From an uncultured bacterium (GTDB lineage: Bacteria > Gemmatimonadota > Gemmatimonadetes > Longimicrobiales > RSA9), in the NCBI GenBank assembly GCA_937889645.1, contig CALBZE010000091.1:1-64000 (forward strand): 64,000 bases of DNA. Direction: 5' to 3'. Shown in pieces: positions 50,292 to 62,100 of this stretch. Below the pieces are notes generated by a model. That model ran no database searches. It had not been told where the DNA came from and worked only from the letters and a program-made list of their open reading frames with translations. Numbering within the stretch: the first letter of the stretch is position 1; each line of letters starts with the position of its first letter. Made by a program: the position numbers and the translations under genes.

Positions 50292-51665
50292 ATGGACCGG
50301 ACGATTCGAATCGCCTCCGGCCAGGGCTTCTGGGGCGACCGCCTGGACGCCCCCGTCGAGCAGGTCCGTCGCGGACCGATCGACTACCTCATGCTCGACT
50401 ACCTGGCCGAGGTCACCATGTCGATCCTCCAGAAGCAGCGCTCCCGCGACCCGGCCCAGGGGTACGCCCGCGACTTCGTCCCGCTCATGGGCGAGATCCT
50501 GCCCGACTGCGTCGAGAAGAACATCCGCGTTCTGGCCAACGCCGGGGGCGTGAACCTCCCGGCCTGTCGCGACGCCGTGCTCGACGCGGCACGCAAGGCG
50601 GGGCTCCACGGGAAGGTCCGCGTCGGCGTCGTCTACGGAGACGACATCATGGACCGCCTCGAGGACCTTCTCGCCCGCGGCCACGAGCTGCGCAACATGG
50701 ACACCGGGAGGCCGCTCACCGACGTCCTCGACCGGGTCCAGAGCGCCAACGCCTACATCGGCGCCCGACCGATGGTCGAGGCCCTCCAGCGCGGCGCCAC
50801 GGTCGTCATCACCGGCCGCTCGACCGACACCGCGCTCACCTACGCGCCGATGATCCACGCCTTCGGCTGGGCGCCGGACGACTACGACCGGCTCGCCGCT
50901 GGCGTCGTCGCAGGACACATCAACGAGTGCGGCGCACAGGCTACGGGCGGAAACTGCCTCCTGGACTGGCAGTCGATCCCGGACCTGGACGACGTCGGTT
51001 TCCCGATCATCGAAGCCGCGCCCGACGGAACGTTCGTCGTCACCAAGCACGACGGGACCGGCGGCCGCGTCAGCATCGGCACCGTCACCGAGCAGCTCGT
51101 CTACGAGATGGGCGACCCTCGGGAGTACATCACCCCCGACGTCGTCGCCGACTTCACCACCATCCGCCTCGAGCAGGTCGGCCCCGACCGCGTCCGCGTG
51201 CACGGCGTCAAGGGTCGGCCGCCGACCGACAAGCTCAAGGTCTCGATCTCCTACTCCGCCGGCTACAAGGCCGTCGGCACCCTGGTCTACGCCTGGCCCG
51301 ACGCCGTCGAGAAGGCCATGGCCGCGGACCGAATCCTGCGGAGCAGGCTCGAACGGCTGGGCCTCCGCTTCGACGAGATCCGCACCGAGTTCGTGGGATG
51401 GAACGCCACTCACGGCCCGCTCGCGGGTCCACCGCCCGCGGACGCGCCCGAGGTCCAGCTCCGCGTCGCCGTGCGGGCCGCGGACCGGGCACCGGTCGAG
51501 CGATTCACGCGCGAGATCGCACCGCTCATCCTGACCGGGCCGCCCTCGGTCACCGGCTTCGCCGGCGGACGCCCCAAGGTCGAAGAGGTCGTCGCCTTCT
51601 GGCCCGCCCTCATCGATCGCAGCGAGATCGAGCCGATGCTGCGGGTGGAGGTTTCCGAGGCATGA
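50292..51665 (+). CDS. AtuA-type (DUF1446) acyclic-terpene-utilisation-like protein
   Basis: AtuA is required for growth on citronellol/geraniol-type terpenes in Pseudomonas, but its reaction is unknown. The 457-residue protein carries family blocks GQGFWGDRLDAP, LANAGGVNLPACRDAVLDAA, VVITGRSTDTALTYAPM, AGHINECGAQATGGNCLLDW and VGWNATHGPLAGPP. It starts at ATG 50292; frames extending upstream cover the promoter. The C-terminal small domain that is fused in Pseudomonas AtuA is encoded by a separate gene at 51871. The neighbours (carboxyltransferase, enoyl-CoA hydratase) suit an acyl-CoA pathway like that of terpenoids or leucine. Confidence 0.85.
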   Translation: MDRTIRIASGQGFWGDRLDAPVEQVRRGPIDYLMLDYLAEVTMSILQKQRSRDPAQGYARDFVPLMGEILPDCVEKNIRVLANAGGVNLPACRDAVLDAARKAGLHGKVRVGVVYGDDIMDRLEDLLARGHELRNMDTGRPLTDVLDRVQSANAYIGARPMVEALQRGATVVITGRSTDTALTYAPMIHAFGWAPDDYDRLAAGVVAGHINECGAQATGGNCLLDWQSIPDLDDVGFPIIEAAPDGTFVVTKHDGTGGRVSIGTVTEQLVYEMGDPREYITPDVVADFTTIRLEQVGPDRVRVHGVKGRPPTDKLKVSISYSAGYKAVGTLVYAWPDAVEKAMAADRILRSRLERLGLRFDEIRTEFVGWNATHGPLAGPPPADAPEVQLRVAVRAADRAPVERFTREIAPLILTGPPSVTGFAGGRPKVEEVVAFWPALIDRSEIEPMLRVEVSEA

Positions 51666-51841
51666 GCCATAAACATCGCACCTGGATCGAGGTCCTGGTG
51701 CCGATCATCGTGATTCTCGGGTTGTTCACGCTGACCCTGATCTGGAACATCGTCGCCGCCTTCGTCGTCCTCTTCCTCGGGCTCGCGATCTGGCTGACCC
51801 GCTTCATCCAGCGGCACCAGCCCCCGCAGCCCGGCGGCTGA
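51662..51841 (+). CDS. Small two-helix membrane protein
   Basis: The 59-residue product starts MSHKHRTWIEVLVP and is mostly two hydrophobic helices (about 8-25 and 28-47) with a Pro-rich tail. The ATG overlaps the stop of the AtuA-like gene (ATGA), which supports real translation. It lies between the two halves of the AtuA system. No family is recognised; it may anchor the pathway proteins or be unrelated. Confidence 0.6.
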   Translation: MSHKHRTWIEVLVPIIVILGLFTLTLIWNIVAAFVVLFLGLAIWLTRFIQRHQPPQPGG

Positions 51842-51870
51842 GACGGCGCCGGCGACGCGGAGAGGCGAAG

Positions 51871-52221
51871 ATGCCCAAACTACCTCTGCTCCGTCTCGCC
51901 CACGCCCGCTCCGGCGACAAGGGCGACACCGTCAACGTCGGGGTGATCGCGATCCGCCCCGAGGATTATCCGCTCCTCGTCGAGCGCCTCACGGTCGAGG
52001 CCGTGAAGGAGCACTTCCGCGGACTCGTCCACGGCCCGGTCGAGCGCTTCGAGCTGCCCAACCTCCACGCGCTCAACTTCCTGCTCCACAACGCGCTCGG
52101 CGGCGGCGGCACGCTCTCGCTCATGACCGACGCCCAGGGGAAGACCTTCTCGAGCGCCATGCTGCGTATGGAGATCGACGTGCCCGACGAGGTCTACCGT
52201 CGGGTGACCGGGGAAGGGTAG
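51871..52221 (+). CDS. AtuA C-terminal-domain-like small protein
   Basis: The 116-residue protein matches the ferredoxin-like domain found fused to the end of AtuA proteins. The hallmark LAHARSGDKGDTVNVGVIA lies at residues 9-27, and LHALNFLLHNALGGGGTLSL near 65-85. A GGAGAGG ribosome site precedes the ATG. It very likely works as the second half of the protein at 50292. It ends four bases before the hydratase start. Confidence 0.82.
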   Translation: MPKLPLLRLAHARSGDKGDTVNVGVIAIRPEDYPLLVERLTVEAVKEHFRGLVHGPVERFELPNLHALNFLLHNALGGGGTLSLMTDAQGKTFSSAMLRMEIDVPDEVYRRVTGEG

Positions 52222-52225
52222 CGCC

Positions 52226-53005
52226 ATGGAAGACTCTCGCCGGGTCCTATACGCGGTCGATGGCGGCGTCGCCGTCCTCACCCTCAACCGCCCCGACAAG
52301 CGCAACGCCCTCGACGACCAGATGGTGGCCGAGCTGGCCGAGACGTTCGACCGCGCCGATCGGGATGCCGACGTCCGCGTCGTCCTCCTGCGCGGCGCGG
52401 GCAAGGACTTCTGCGCGGGCGCCGACCTCGCGCAGCTCGAGCGCATCGCCGCCGGGACCGGCCCTCTCGAGAATCTCGACGACGCCGCGGCGCTCGGGGC
52501 CGTCCTCATCCAGATGCGCCGCCTCTCCAAGCCGATCGTCGCCGCCGTCCACGGCAACGCCTTCGCCGGCGGCGCCGGGCTCGCCACCGCCTGCGACATC
52601 GTCCTCGCCAGCGACGACGCCCGGTTCGGCTATCCCGAGGTCCATCTCGGTTTCGTGCCCGCCATGGTCATGGCGCTCCTGCGACGCGCATGCGGCGAGA
52701 AAATCGCCTTCGAGCTCGTCGCCCGCGGCGACAAGATCGACGCCGCCGAGGCGCACCGCCTCGGGCTCGTGACCCGCGTACTCCCCGCCGCGACCTTCGA
52801 GCCCGACGCGATCGAGTACGCCCGCGAGCTCGCCGGCCGGTCCCCCTCCGCGCTCCGTCTCATCAAGCGCCTCTTCTACGGGATGGACGGCCTCTCCTTC
52901 GAGGAAGCGATCGCGCGCGGGGCCGAGGTCAACGTCCTCGCCCGCATGACCGACGACACCCGCGAGGGCGTCCGCAAATTCCTCCAGCGCAAGGCGCCGA
53001 GGTGA
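52226..53005 (+). CDS. Enoyl-CoA hydratase/isomerase family protein
   Basis: Crotonase-fold enzyme of 259 residues. The oxyanion-hole segments are FCAGADLAQL (about 63-72) and NAFAGGAGLATACD (about 112-125). In classic hydratase the GGCEL segment gives the first catalytic Glu; here the position is Gly, while the second Glu (YPEVHLGFVPAMV) is kept. The same pattern occurs in LiuC/AtuE-like hydratases of leucine and terpene degradation, which agrees with the neighbouring AtuA-like and carboxyltransferase genes. The exact substrate is not determined. It overlaps a small membrane-protein gene (GTGA). Confidence 0.85.
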   Translation: MEDSRRVLYAVDGGVAVLTLNRPDKRNALDDQMVAELAETFDRADRDADVRVVLLRGAGKDFCAGADLAQLERIAAGTGPLENLDDAAALGAVLIQMRRLSKPIVAAVHGNAFAGGAGLATACDIVLASDDARFGYPEVHLGFVPAMVMALLRRACGEKIAFELVARGDKIDAAEAHRLGLVTRVLPAATFEPDAIEYARELAGRSPSALRLIKRLFYGMDGLSFEEAIARGAEVNVLARMTDDTREGVRKFLQRKAPR

Positions 53006-53199
53006 TCGCCGTGTTCCGACCCTCGCGCGAGAGCCGCGGGCCCGACCCGTTCCTCCAGTGGAAAATCGTCATCTTCATCGTCGCGGCGATCGTCGGGCTC
53101 GCCGGTGTCGCGACCGAGAATCGATGGCTGGTCGGGATCGGTATCGTCGTCCTGATATCCGGCGTGCTGCTCCGCGCGCTCGGCCGCCGCGCCCGATGA
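53002..53199 (+). CDS. Small two-helix membrane protein
   Basis: The 65-residue product has a charged N-terminus (about 1-19), two hydrophobic helices (about 20-36 and 42-58) and an Arg-rich end. GTG overlaps the hydratase stop (GTGA); a second GTG at 53011 is possible. No family is recognised. It resembles in plan, but not clearly in sequence, the 59-residue protein at 51662. Confidence 0.5.
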   Translation: MIAVFRPSRESRGPDPFLQWKIVIFIVAAIVGLAGVATENRWLVGIGIVVLISGVLLRALGRRAR

Positions 53200-53423
53200 A
53201 TTCCTACCGTAAGACGACCTCGAATCTCTCGCCGCGCCCCGTCGCCTGAGGCGCCCGTGCCCCTGGCCCCGGAGCCGTCCCGGCGCCGCGGGGTACTGCC
53301 TAATTGACAGAGCCACGGGGCATGCGCCTTGCCCCGGTCTCCGGGCGAATCCATTCCATTTCGAACGAGGCGGTGTCTGCGGACGGACCGGACGCCGGGG
53401 ATTGCCAGAGGCGAGGAGATCGA

Positions 53424-56039
<2,616 letters not shown>

Positions 56040-56077
56040 CGCCGAGCGCCTCGAGCGACCCCGCCCGCGGGCGTCGC

Positions 56078-56107
56078 TTGACACGAGGTTCCGTTCCGAT
56101 CTAACCT
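56078..56107 (+). promoter_or_regulatory. Promoter upstream of the small lipoprotein gene
   Basis: TTGACA (56078-56083), 18 bases, TAACCT (56102-56107). Transcription would begin almost at the foot of the hairpin at 56111. Confidence 0.45.
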
Positions 56108-56110
56108 ACG

Positions 56111-56150
56111 ACCGCGCCCGGGATGCAGTCCCCCCGGGCGCGGTTCCCCT
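56111..56150 (+). terminator. Strong hairpin, clpB terminator or 5'-leader stem
   Basis: A perfect 12-base stem (ACCGCGCCCGGG 56111-56122 with 56133-56144) and ten-base loop are followed by TCCCCTGTTT. It lies 71 bases after the clpB stop and 25 bases before the lipoprotein gene. It can end clpB transcription or form a 5'-end stem on the next transcript. Confidence 0.65.
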
Positions 56151-56169
56151 GTTTCATAGGAGTCGGTGG

Positions 56170-56631
56170 ATGCGACGTCGCTCCGTGAACACGTCCCTGA
56201 TGGTGGTTCCGGTGCTCGCGCTCGTCCTCGCGGCGTGCGCGACGCGGACCGAGCGCATCGCGGTACCGCCTTCGGATTCGAACGTCGCGCCGGTCCTCAC
56301 TGTCGAGCGATTCCTCCGCGCGGTCAACGCGCGCGACTTCGAGACCATGGCGCGGTTGTTCGGGACCAGCCAGGGCTCCGTTAGGGACCGGGACCCGCAA
56401 CCCGAAGTCGAACGGCGCATGTTCGCCCTCGCCTCCGTGCTTCGCCACGACGATTACGCCGTCGACGACGAGATGCCCGTGCCGGGGCGCAGCGGCGAGG
56501 CGGTGACCATAGTCGTCCGGCTCAAGGTGGGCGAGGAGCGCTTCCCCGTGCCGTTCACGGTGGTGCGCAGCAAGAAGGCCGGCTGGTTGGTCGAGAACAT
56601 CGATATCCTGCGGATCACCGCGGGGACCTGA
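56170..56631 (+). CDS. Small putative lipoprotein
   Basis: The 153-residue protein has a typical lipoprotein signal (MRRRSVNTSLMVV, lipobox LAAC near residue 21). Its soluble domain (VLTVERFLRAVNARDFETMA, later EAVTIVVRLKVGEERFPVPF) resembles the NTF2/SnoaL-like shape of small envelope proteins. The resemblance is only in pattern. AGGAG lies seven bases before the ATG. Function unknown. Confidence 0.7.
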   Translation: MRRRSVNTSLMVVPVLALVLAACATRTERIAVPPSDSNVAPVLTVERFLRAVNARDFETMARLFGTSQGSVRDRDPQPEVERRMFALASVLRHDDYAVDDEMPVPGRSGEAVTIVVRLKVGEERFPVPFTVVRSKKAGWLVENIDILRITAGT

Positions 56632-56651
56632 TCGAGAGGCCCGTTCGGGGA

Positions 56652-57053
56652 TCACTCCTGGACCAGCTCGATCAGGACGCCGCCGGTGCTGCCGGGGTGG
56701 ATGAACGCGACGAGCCGGCCGTGCGCGCCCGGACGCGGGCGCTCGTCGATGAGACGCACGCCCGCGGCGGATAGTCGCGCGAGTTCCGCCTCGAGGTCCG
56801 GCACCCGATAGGCCAGGTGGTGGAGACCGGGGCCCCGCTTCGCCAGGAACCGACCCACGGGCGAATCGGGCGATGTCGGTTCGATCAGCTCGATGCGGCC
56901 GACGCCCGTCCCGACGAAGACGACGTCCACGCCCTGGGATTCGACCCGCTCGCGCGGGGAACCGACGCCTCCCGTCAGGAGTTCGTACACGGGAAGCGCT
57001 TCTTCTATCGAGGCCACGGCGATCGCAACGTGGTCGAGAGGTCGCTGTTCCAT
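56652..57053 (-). CDS. mce: Methylmalonyl-CoA epimerase
   Basis: Interconverts (R)- and (S)-methylmalonyl-CoA in the propionate pathway. The 133-residue vicinal-oxygen-chelate protein has metal ligands at His8 (LDHVAIAV), the His in GPGLHHLAYRV and the terminal Glu in VLIELVQE. The segment RIELIEPTSPDSPVGRFLAK is diagnostic. It stands alone on the minus strand, divergent from trxA. A true methylmalonyl-CoA mutase would be its partner; the mutase in this window carries the isobutyryl-type signature, so another mutase probably exists elsewhere. Confidence 0.92.
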   Translation of the reverse strand: MEQRPLDHVAIAVASIEEALPVYELLTGGVGSPRERVESQGVDVVFVGTGVGRIELIEPTSPDSPVGRFLAKRGPGLHHLAYRVPDLEAELARLSAAGVRLIDERPRPGAHGRLVAFIHPGSTGGVLIELVQE

Positions 57054-57152
57054 GTCTAGGGCGGCCGGGTTCTTGCAAACTCCGCTGTCCTTCGAAACCT
57101 AACACGACGCCGGCAGCTCGGCCACGGCCGCCGGCCACAGGAGGGAATGGGG

Positions 57153-57488
57153 ATGGCCGACAACGGGAACGTGAAGACCGCTTCGGACGCCAATTTCGCC
57201 GATCTCGTCGAAAAGTCCGAAGGTCTCACGATCGTCGATTTCTGGGCCGCTTGGTGCGGACCCTGCAGGATGGTCGCGCCGATCATCGAGCAGCTCGCCG
57301 ACGAGTACGCCGGGAAGGTGACCGTCGCGAAGCTGGACGTGGATGCGAATCAGCACACCGCCATGCGGTTCGGCATCCGCTCGATCCCGAGCATCCTGTT
57401 CTTCAAGGATGGCAAGCACGTGGACACCGTCGTGGGCGCGGTTCCCAAGCCGCACCTCGAGCGGAAGATCCAGGAGCATCTCGCTTGA
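57153..57488 (+). CDS. trxA: Thioredoxin
   Basis: General disulfide reductant. The 111-residue protein has the redox motif WCGPC (Cys35, Cys38), DFWAAWCGPCRM, the cis-Pro in RSIPSILFFKDGK and no signal peptide, so it is cytoplasmic. The ATG at 57153 is preferred over 57147 because AGGAGG (57139-57144) is eight bases away. A clear terminator follows. Confidence 0.95.
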   Translation: MADNGNVKTASDANFADLVEKSEGLTIVDFWAAWCGPCRMVAPIIEQLADEYAGKVTVAKLDVDANQHTAMRFGIRSIPSILFFKDGKHVDTVVGAVPKPHLERKIQEHLA

Positions 57489-57558
57489 ACGCATCGGCGC
57501 CTCACCGCTCCGCGAAGCCGAGCGTGGTGCGTTCGTAGGACCCATCCAAGATCGGTTC

Positions 57559-57594
57559 GGACCGGCAGCTTCGCGCTGCCGGTCCTTTTTTCTT
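57559..57594 (+). terminator. Rho-independent terminator of trxA
   Basis: A perfect 11-base stem (GGACCGGCAGC with GCTGCCGGTCC), five-base loop and a run of six T then CTT. It is the most canonical terminator in the window. Confidence 0.92.
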
Positions 57595-57625
57595 GCGGCG
57601 CCCACCCGTTGACATGGCGTAAGTT

Positions 57626-58480
57626 ATGGCGCGACTTTATATTGTGAGTACCCCAATCGGAAATCTCGCCGACATGACCCATCGCGCGGTCGAGGTCCTG
57701 CGCAGCGTGGATCGGATCCTCGCCGAAGACACTCGCCGCACGAGGATCCTGCTGCGGCATTACGATATCTCGACACCGCTCGTCTCCGCGCACGCGCACA
57801 ACGAGGCGGCCCGTGCGGCCCAGCTGCTGGACTGGTTGGACGCGGGTGAGGACGTCGCGATCGTCTCGGACGCGGGCACTCCGCTCGTTTCCGATCCCGG
57901 CGCACGGATCGTGCGGAGGGTGGTCGAGGCGGGTCACGACGTCGTGCCGGTGCCCGGGGCATCCGCGCTCCTGGCCGCGCTCGTGGTGTCGGGGCTGGAG
58001 CCGGAGCCGTTCACCTTCTTCGGCTTCCTCCCGCGCGGAGGCCGGGCGCGGGAAGAACGGCTGGCGCGGATCGCCGCGCTGGATCACACGTCGATCCTCT
58101 ACGAGGCGCCGGGCCGATTGGCCGCGACGCTCCGTGATCTGGCCGAGCATTGCGGTGCGGACCGAGAAGTCGCGGTCGCCAGGGAATTGACCAAGCTCCA
58201 CGAAACGGTGTTTCGCGGAACTTTGGCGGATGCGGCTGCCTACTACGAGCGAGAGCCGGCGCGGGGCGAGGTCGTCGTGGTCGTAAGTGGACGCACGGAT
58301 GATACTTACGAGGACGCAACCCGACCGGATCCGCACGCGGTCGCCCGCGAGCTGCTCGATGGCGGCGAGCGGCCGAGCGCGGTCGCGAAGGAGCTCGCCC
58401 GGCGGCTGGGCATCCCGCGCAACGCGGCGTACGACATAGTGCTTTCGCTCACGGGAGAAGGCGAAGGAGACGGACCTTGA
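57626..58480 (+). CDS. rsmI: 16S rRNA 2'-O-ribose C1402 methyltransferase (RsmI)
   Basis: Methylates C1402 in the ribosomal P site. The 284-residue tetrapyrrole-methylase-fold protein has LYIVSTPIGNLADMTHRAVE, LAEDTRRTRILL, VSDAGTPLVSDPGARIV, VPVPGASALLAAL and the C-terminal HTH-like end KELARRLGIPRNAAYD. A TTGACA box at 57609 lies too close to the ATG for a normal -10 box to fit between. It overlaps the DUF4159 gene by four bases. Confidence 0.95.
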   Translation: MARLYIVSTPIGNLADMTHRAVEVLRSVDRILAEDTRRTRILLRHYDISTPLVSAHAHNEAARAAQLLDWLDAGEDVAIVSDAGTPLVSDPGARIVRRVVEAGHDVVPVPGASALLAALVVSGLEPEPFTFFGFLPRGGRAREERLARIAALDHTSILYEAPGRLAATLRDLAEHCGADREVAVARELTKLHETVFRGTLADAAAYYEREPARGEVVVVVSGRTDDTYEDATRPDPHAVARELLDGGERPSAVAKELARRLGIPRNAAYDIVLSLTGEGEGDGP

Positions 58481-59142
58481 GTGCCCTGTTGTTCGGAATC
58501 CTCTTGCAGGTGGCGGCGGTGCCGACGGAGCCGTCGCCGGTCCTCACGATCGCGCAGCTCCAATACGACGGCGGCGGCGACTGGTACGCGAATCCGTCGG
58601 GCCTTCCGAACCTCCTGCAGGCGATCCGCGAACGCACGGGGCTTCCGATCGCCGACACGCGTCGAGTGACGGTCCGGCTCACGTCGCCGAAGCTTCGCGA
58701 CTACCCGTACCTCTACCTGACGGGTCACGGCAACATTCGCTTTTCGGACGACGAGGTCCGGGCGCTCCGGGAATACCTGCTCTCGGGCGGCTTTCTCCAT
58801 GCGGACGACAACTACGGGTTGGACGAGAGCTTCCGGCGCGAGATGAAGCGGGTGTTCCCGGACAAGGAGCTGGTCGAGCTCCCCGCGGACCATCCGGTCT
58901 ACCACACGTTGTACGATTTCCCGAACGGCTTGCCGAAGATCCACCTGCACGACGGGAAACCGGCGCAGGGGTTCGGCATTTTCCACGAAGGGCGCCTGGT
59001 CGTCTTCTACAGCTACGAATCGGACCTCGGAAACGGCTGGGAGGACCCCGGCGTGCACGGCGATCCACCGGAGGCACGTGAAGCTGCGCTGCGGATGGGG
59101 GTCAATCTGTTCCTTTATGCTCTGGCACAGGTAGCGCAATGA
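58477..59142 (+). CDS. DUF4159 protein
   Basis: The 221-residue protein has a short hydrophobic N-terminus (probably a signal) and the DUF4159 core. That core includes LTIAQLQYDGGGDWYANPSG, YLYLTGHGNIRFSDDEVRAL, LLSGGFLHADDNYG, and PADHPVYHTLYDFPNGLP. DUF4159 domains have a ThuA/glutamine-amidotransferase-like fold and occur in operons with MoxR, DUF58 and von-Willebrand-type proteins. The activity is unknown. It starts at TTG, overlapping the rsmI stop (TTGA). It overlaps the DUF4175 gene by four bases. Confidence 0.85.
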   Translation: MSALLFGILLQVAAVPTEPSPVLTIAQLQYDGGGDWYANPSGLPNLLQAIRERTGLPIADTRRVTVRLTSPKLRDYPYLYLTGHGNIRFSDDEVRALREYLLSGGFLHADDNYGLDESFRREMKRVFPDKELVELPADHPVYHTLYDFPNGLPKIHLHDGKPAQGFGIFHEGRLVVFYSYESDLGNGWEDPGVHGDPPEAREAALRMGVNLFLYALAQVAQ

Positions 59143-62100
59143 GCCCTGCGGGACAGCGACTCTGGAGAGATATATCGGCGGCGCGGCGGCAGGTACGGCG
59201 GGATGGGATCCTCGCGGCGGCGGCGACGGCGCTCGCGGCGGTGCCGGTCGCGCTTGCGCTGGCGTGGATCCTCGGGACGGCGCCGGCGTGGAGCGCGCCG
59301 AGCGCCATTCCGCTCGCCGTCGTCGTGGCCACGGCCGTCGCGGCGTCCACGGTCGCGGTTTGGGCGGTGCGCCGGTGGGTAGCGAGCGTGAACGACGCGG
59401 TGGTGGCGGCGGCGGCGGAGCGGCGTCGGGGTCTCCCGGAGGGGAGCGTGCGCGGCGTCCTCGAGCTGAGCCGCGCACTTCCCGTCGGGACGTCGCCCGC
59501 GTTGTACCTGCGCGCCGAAACGGCGCTTGCGCGTGAGCTCGCGGACGCGACGCCGCGGGAGCTTGCCGGGCACGTCGGCGAGCGCGCGCGGCGGCTGCGC
59601 CAGCGCAGGCTGTTGCTTTTCTCGGGGCTCGCGATCGTGACGGCCGTTCTCGGGTTCGTCTCGCCGGAGCGCTCGCGTGCGGCGTGGGGCGCGCTGCTGA
59701 ACCCGGTCGACCACCTGTCGCCTCCGCCGCTCCCGGCGATCAGGGTCGAGCCGGGCGACGTCGAGCTCCCGCGAGGCGCGCACCTGGACGTGGCGATCGA
59801 GGCGCCCGGCCGGGACGAGGTCACGTTGCGGTGGCGCATCGAGGGAGACGTCCCGCGGCAGCGTCGCCTCGCGCTCTCGGACGCGCGGGCGCGGACGAGG
59901 GTGACCGGCATCGACGCGGCGATGGTCTACTGGGTCGTCGCACCGGACGGCGCGGTCAGTGACACCTTCCGGGTCACGCCCCTCGATCCGCTCCTCCTCT
60001 CGGACCTGGTCGTCGACGTCGTCTATCCGGCGTACCTGAACCGTGAGCCGGAGCGCTTCGAGGACGAGGTCCCGCCGCTCACGGTGCCGGCGGGCACGGA
60101 GCTGCGTGTCCGCGGCCGCGCGACCCGGCGCCTCCAGGAAGCTTCCCTCGTGCGGGCGGACGGCGGGAGCCGGATCGCGTTCCAGGTGAACGCGGACCGG
60201 TTCGCCGGGCGGTGGACGCCCTCGGCGAGCGGGACGTACCACTGGTCGATGACCGACCAGCGCGGGGGGCTGCCCGTCGCCACGCCGCCGCCGCTCGAGC
60301 TCACCGTCGTCGCCGACGGCGCGCCGGTGGTCGAGATCACATACCCGGGCCCGGACACGATCCTCGGGCCGGATTTGCGCCAGCCGCTCGTCGCGGACGC
60401 CAGGGACGACCATGGCCTCCGCTCCGCGACGCTCGTGAGTTGGCGAGTCAGCCGTCTGGGCGCCAAGGAAGAGCCGGTCGAGGAGACGCTCACGCTGGAG
60501 GGCGACCCGGAGCGCGCGATCCTTCGCGCCGTGCTCGACGCCAGCGAGCGGCGTCTGCTCCCGGGCGACGAGCTGCACTATTACGTCCGCGTCGTCGACG
60601 CGTCTCCGGCCGGGCAGGTCGGCGTCTCGGCGACGCACGTGCTCCGGCTCCCAGGGATGGAGGATTTGCGCCGACTCGCCGACGAGGAGGCGCGGGCGCT
60701 CGTCGGCGAAGCGGAGTCGCTCGCACGGTCGGCGGAGCGGCTCGAGTCGTCGACGCGAGGCATGGCGCGGCAATCGGCGCGGTCGGCCCGAGGCGGGTCG
60801 GGTGGCAGCCCTGCGTCGGGCGGATCGACGGTCGGCCAAACCGCCGGCGGCCAGGACGGCGACCGGGCGCGCCCGGGATTCGCCGAACGGGAGCAGGTGC
60901 GGCAGATCATCGAAAACCAGCAGCAGATGGTCGACCGCGTCGCCCAGATGCGCGAACGGACCGAGGCGCTGCAGCGCGCACTCGAGGCCGCCGGGCTGCA
61001 GGACCCCGCGCTCCAGCAGCGGCTCGCGGAGCTGCGCCAGCTCTACGACCAGCTGCTGTCGCCGGAGCTGCGTGAGCAGCTCGAGCAGCTCCGCAACTCC
61101 GTCGACCAGATGGATTCCGAGGAGCTGCAACGGGCCCTCGAGCAGCTCGCGGCGCAGCAGGAGGAGTTGCGGCGGCAGATCGAACAGAGCGCCGAGTTGA
61201 TGCGTCGTGCCGCCCTCGAGCAGCAGATGAACGCTGCGGCCAAGGAGGCCCGGGAACTCGCCGCGCAACAGGAAGCGCTGGCGGAGGAGCTGAAGCAACC
61301 CGGTGCGTTGACCCCCGAGCGGATGGCGCAGCAGCAGGACCTGGCCCAGCGCGGGGCAGCGCTCCAGCAGCGGATCGCCGGGCTCATGCAGCAGCTCGAG
61401 GAGCACGGCGAGCGCTCGACGGCGGAGCAGACGGCGGCGGCGTCGAAGCAGCTCGAGTCGGCGCAACAGTCGATGGACCGTGCCGCGCAGCAGGCGCAGC
61501 AAGGACTCGGCCAACAGGCGAGTCAGAGCGGCGGCGAGGCGGCCCAACAGCTCGAGAAGGTCGCGGAGTCGCTCGAATCGGCTCGCGACGCGATGGCCCA
61601 GGCGTGGCGCGACGAGACGCGGCAATCCGTCGAGCAGGCGGCCAACGAGGCGCTCGAGCTCGCCCAGCGCCAGGCCGAGGTCCTCCAGCAGATGCAGCAA
61701 CTCCAGCAGAGCGGGTCGATCGGGGAGCAGCAGGGCGCCGATTCCCGTCAGCCGCAGGGCAGTCAGCCCGGGCAGCAGGGCCAGCAAGGGCAGGACGCGG
61801 GACAGCAGGGGCAGCAGTCCGACCAGCAGAGCCAGGTCGGCCAGCAGGGCGGCCAGACCGGGGACCAGGGCCAATCGGGCCAGCAGGGCAGGCAGGGCAA
61901 GCAGGGTCAGGGCGACCAGGGGGCCGGTCAGCAGGGTCAGGGCCAGGGTCGGCAGGGGCAGGGCCCGCAGGGCCAGCAGCCTCGATCCGGCGAGCCGGGG
62001 CCGGGCGGGCAGCCGTCCGGCGGGCAGCCCGGGCCCGGAACGGGCTCCGCGGACCTGCAGTCGATCCGGTCCGAGCAGGCCGCGCTCAAGCAGAGCCTTG

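Noticed and set aside
53329..53367. A CTTGCC...CCATTCCAT pattern upstream of clpB considered as a heat-shock sigma-32 promoter
   Set aside because: Both halves match the consensus poorly and the spacing is on the long side. No CIRCE element is present either.
57609..57643. TTGACA before rsmI considered as a promoter
   Set aside because: The only TA-rich hexamers at usable distance lie inside the first codons of rsmI or 21-23 bases away.
61768..62045. Repetitive GGCCAGCAGGGC-like units considered as CRISPR or non-coding repeat
   Set aside because: Units are short, imperfect and without unique spacers, and they keep an open frame within the DUF4175 gene.
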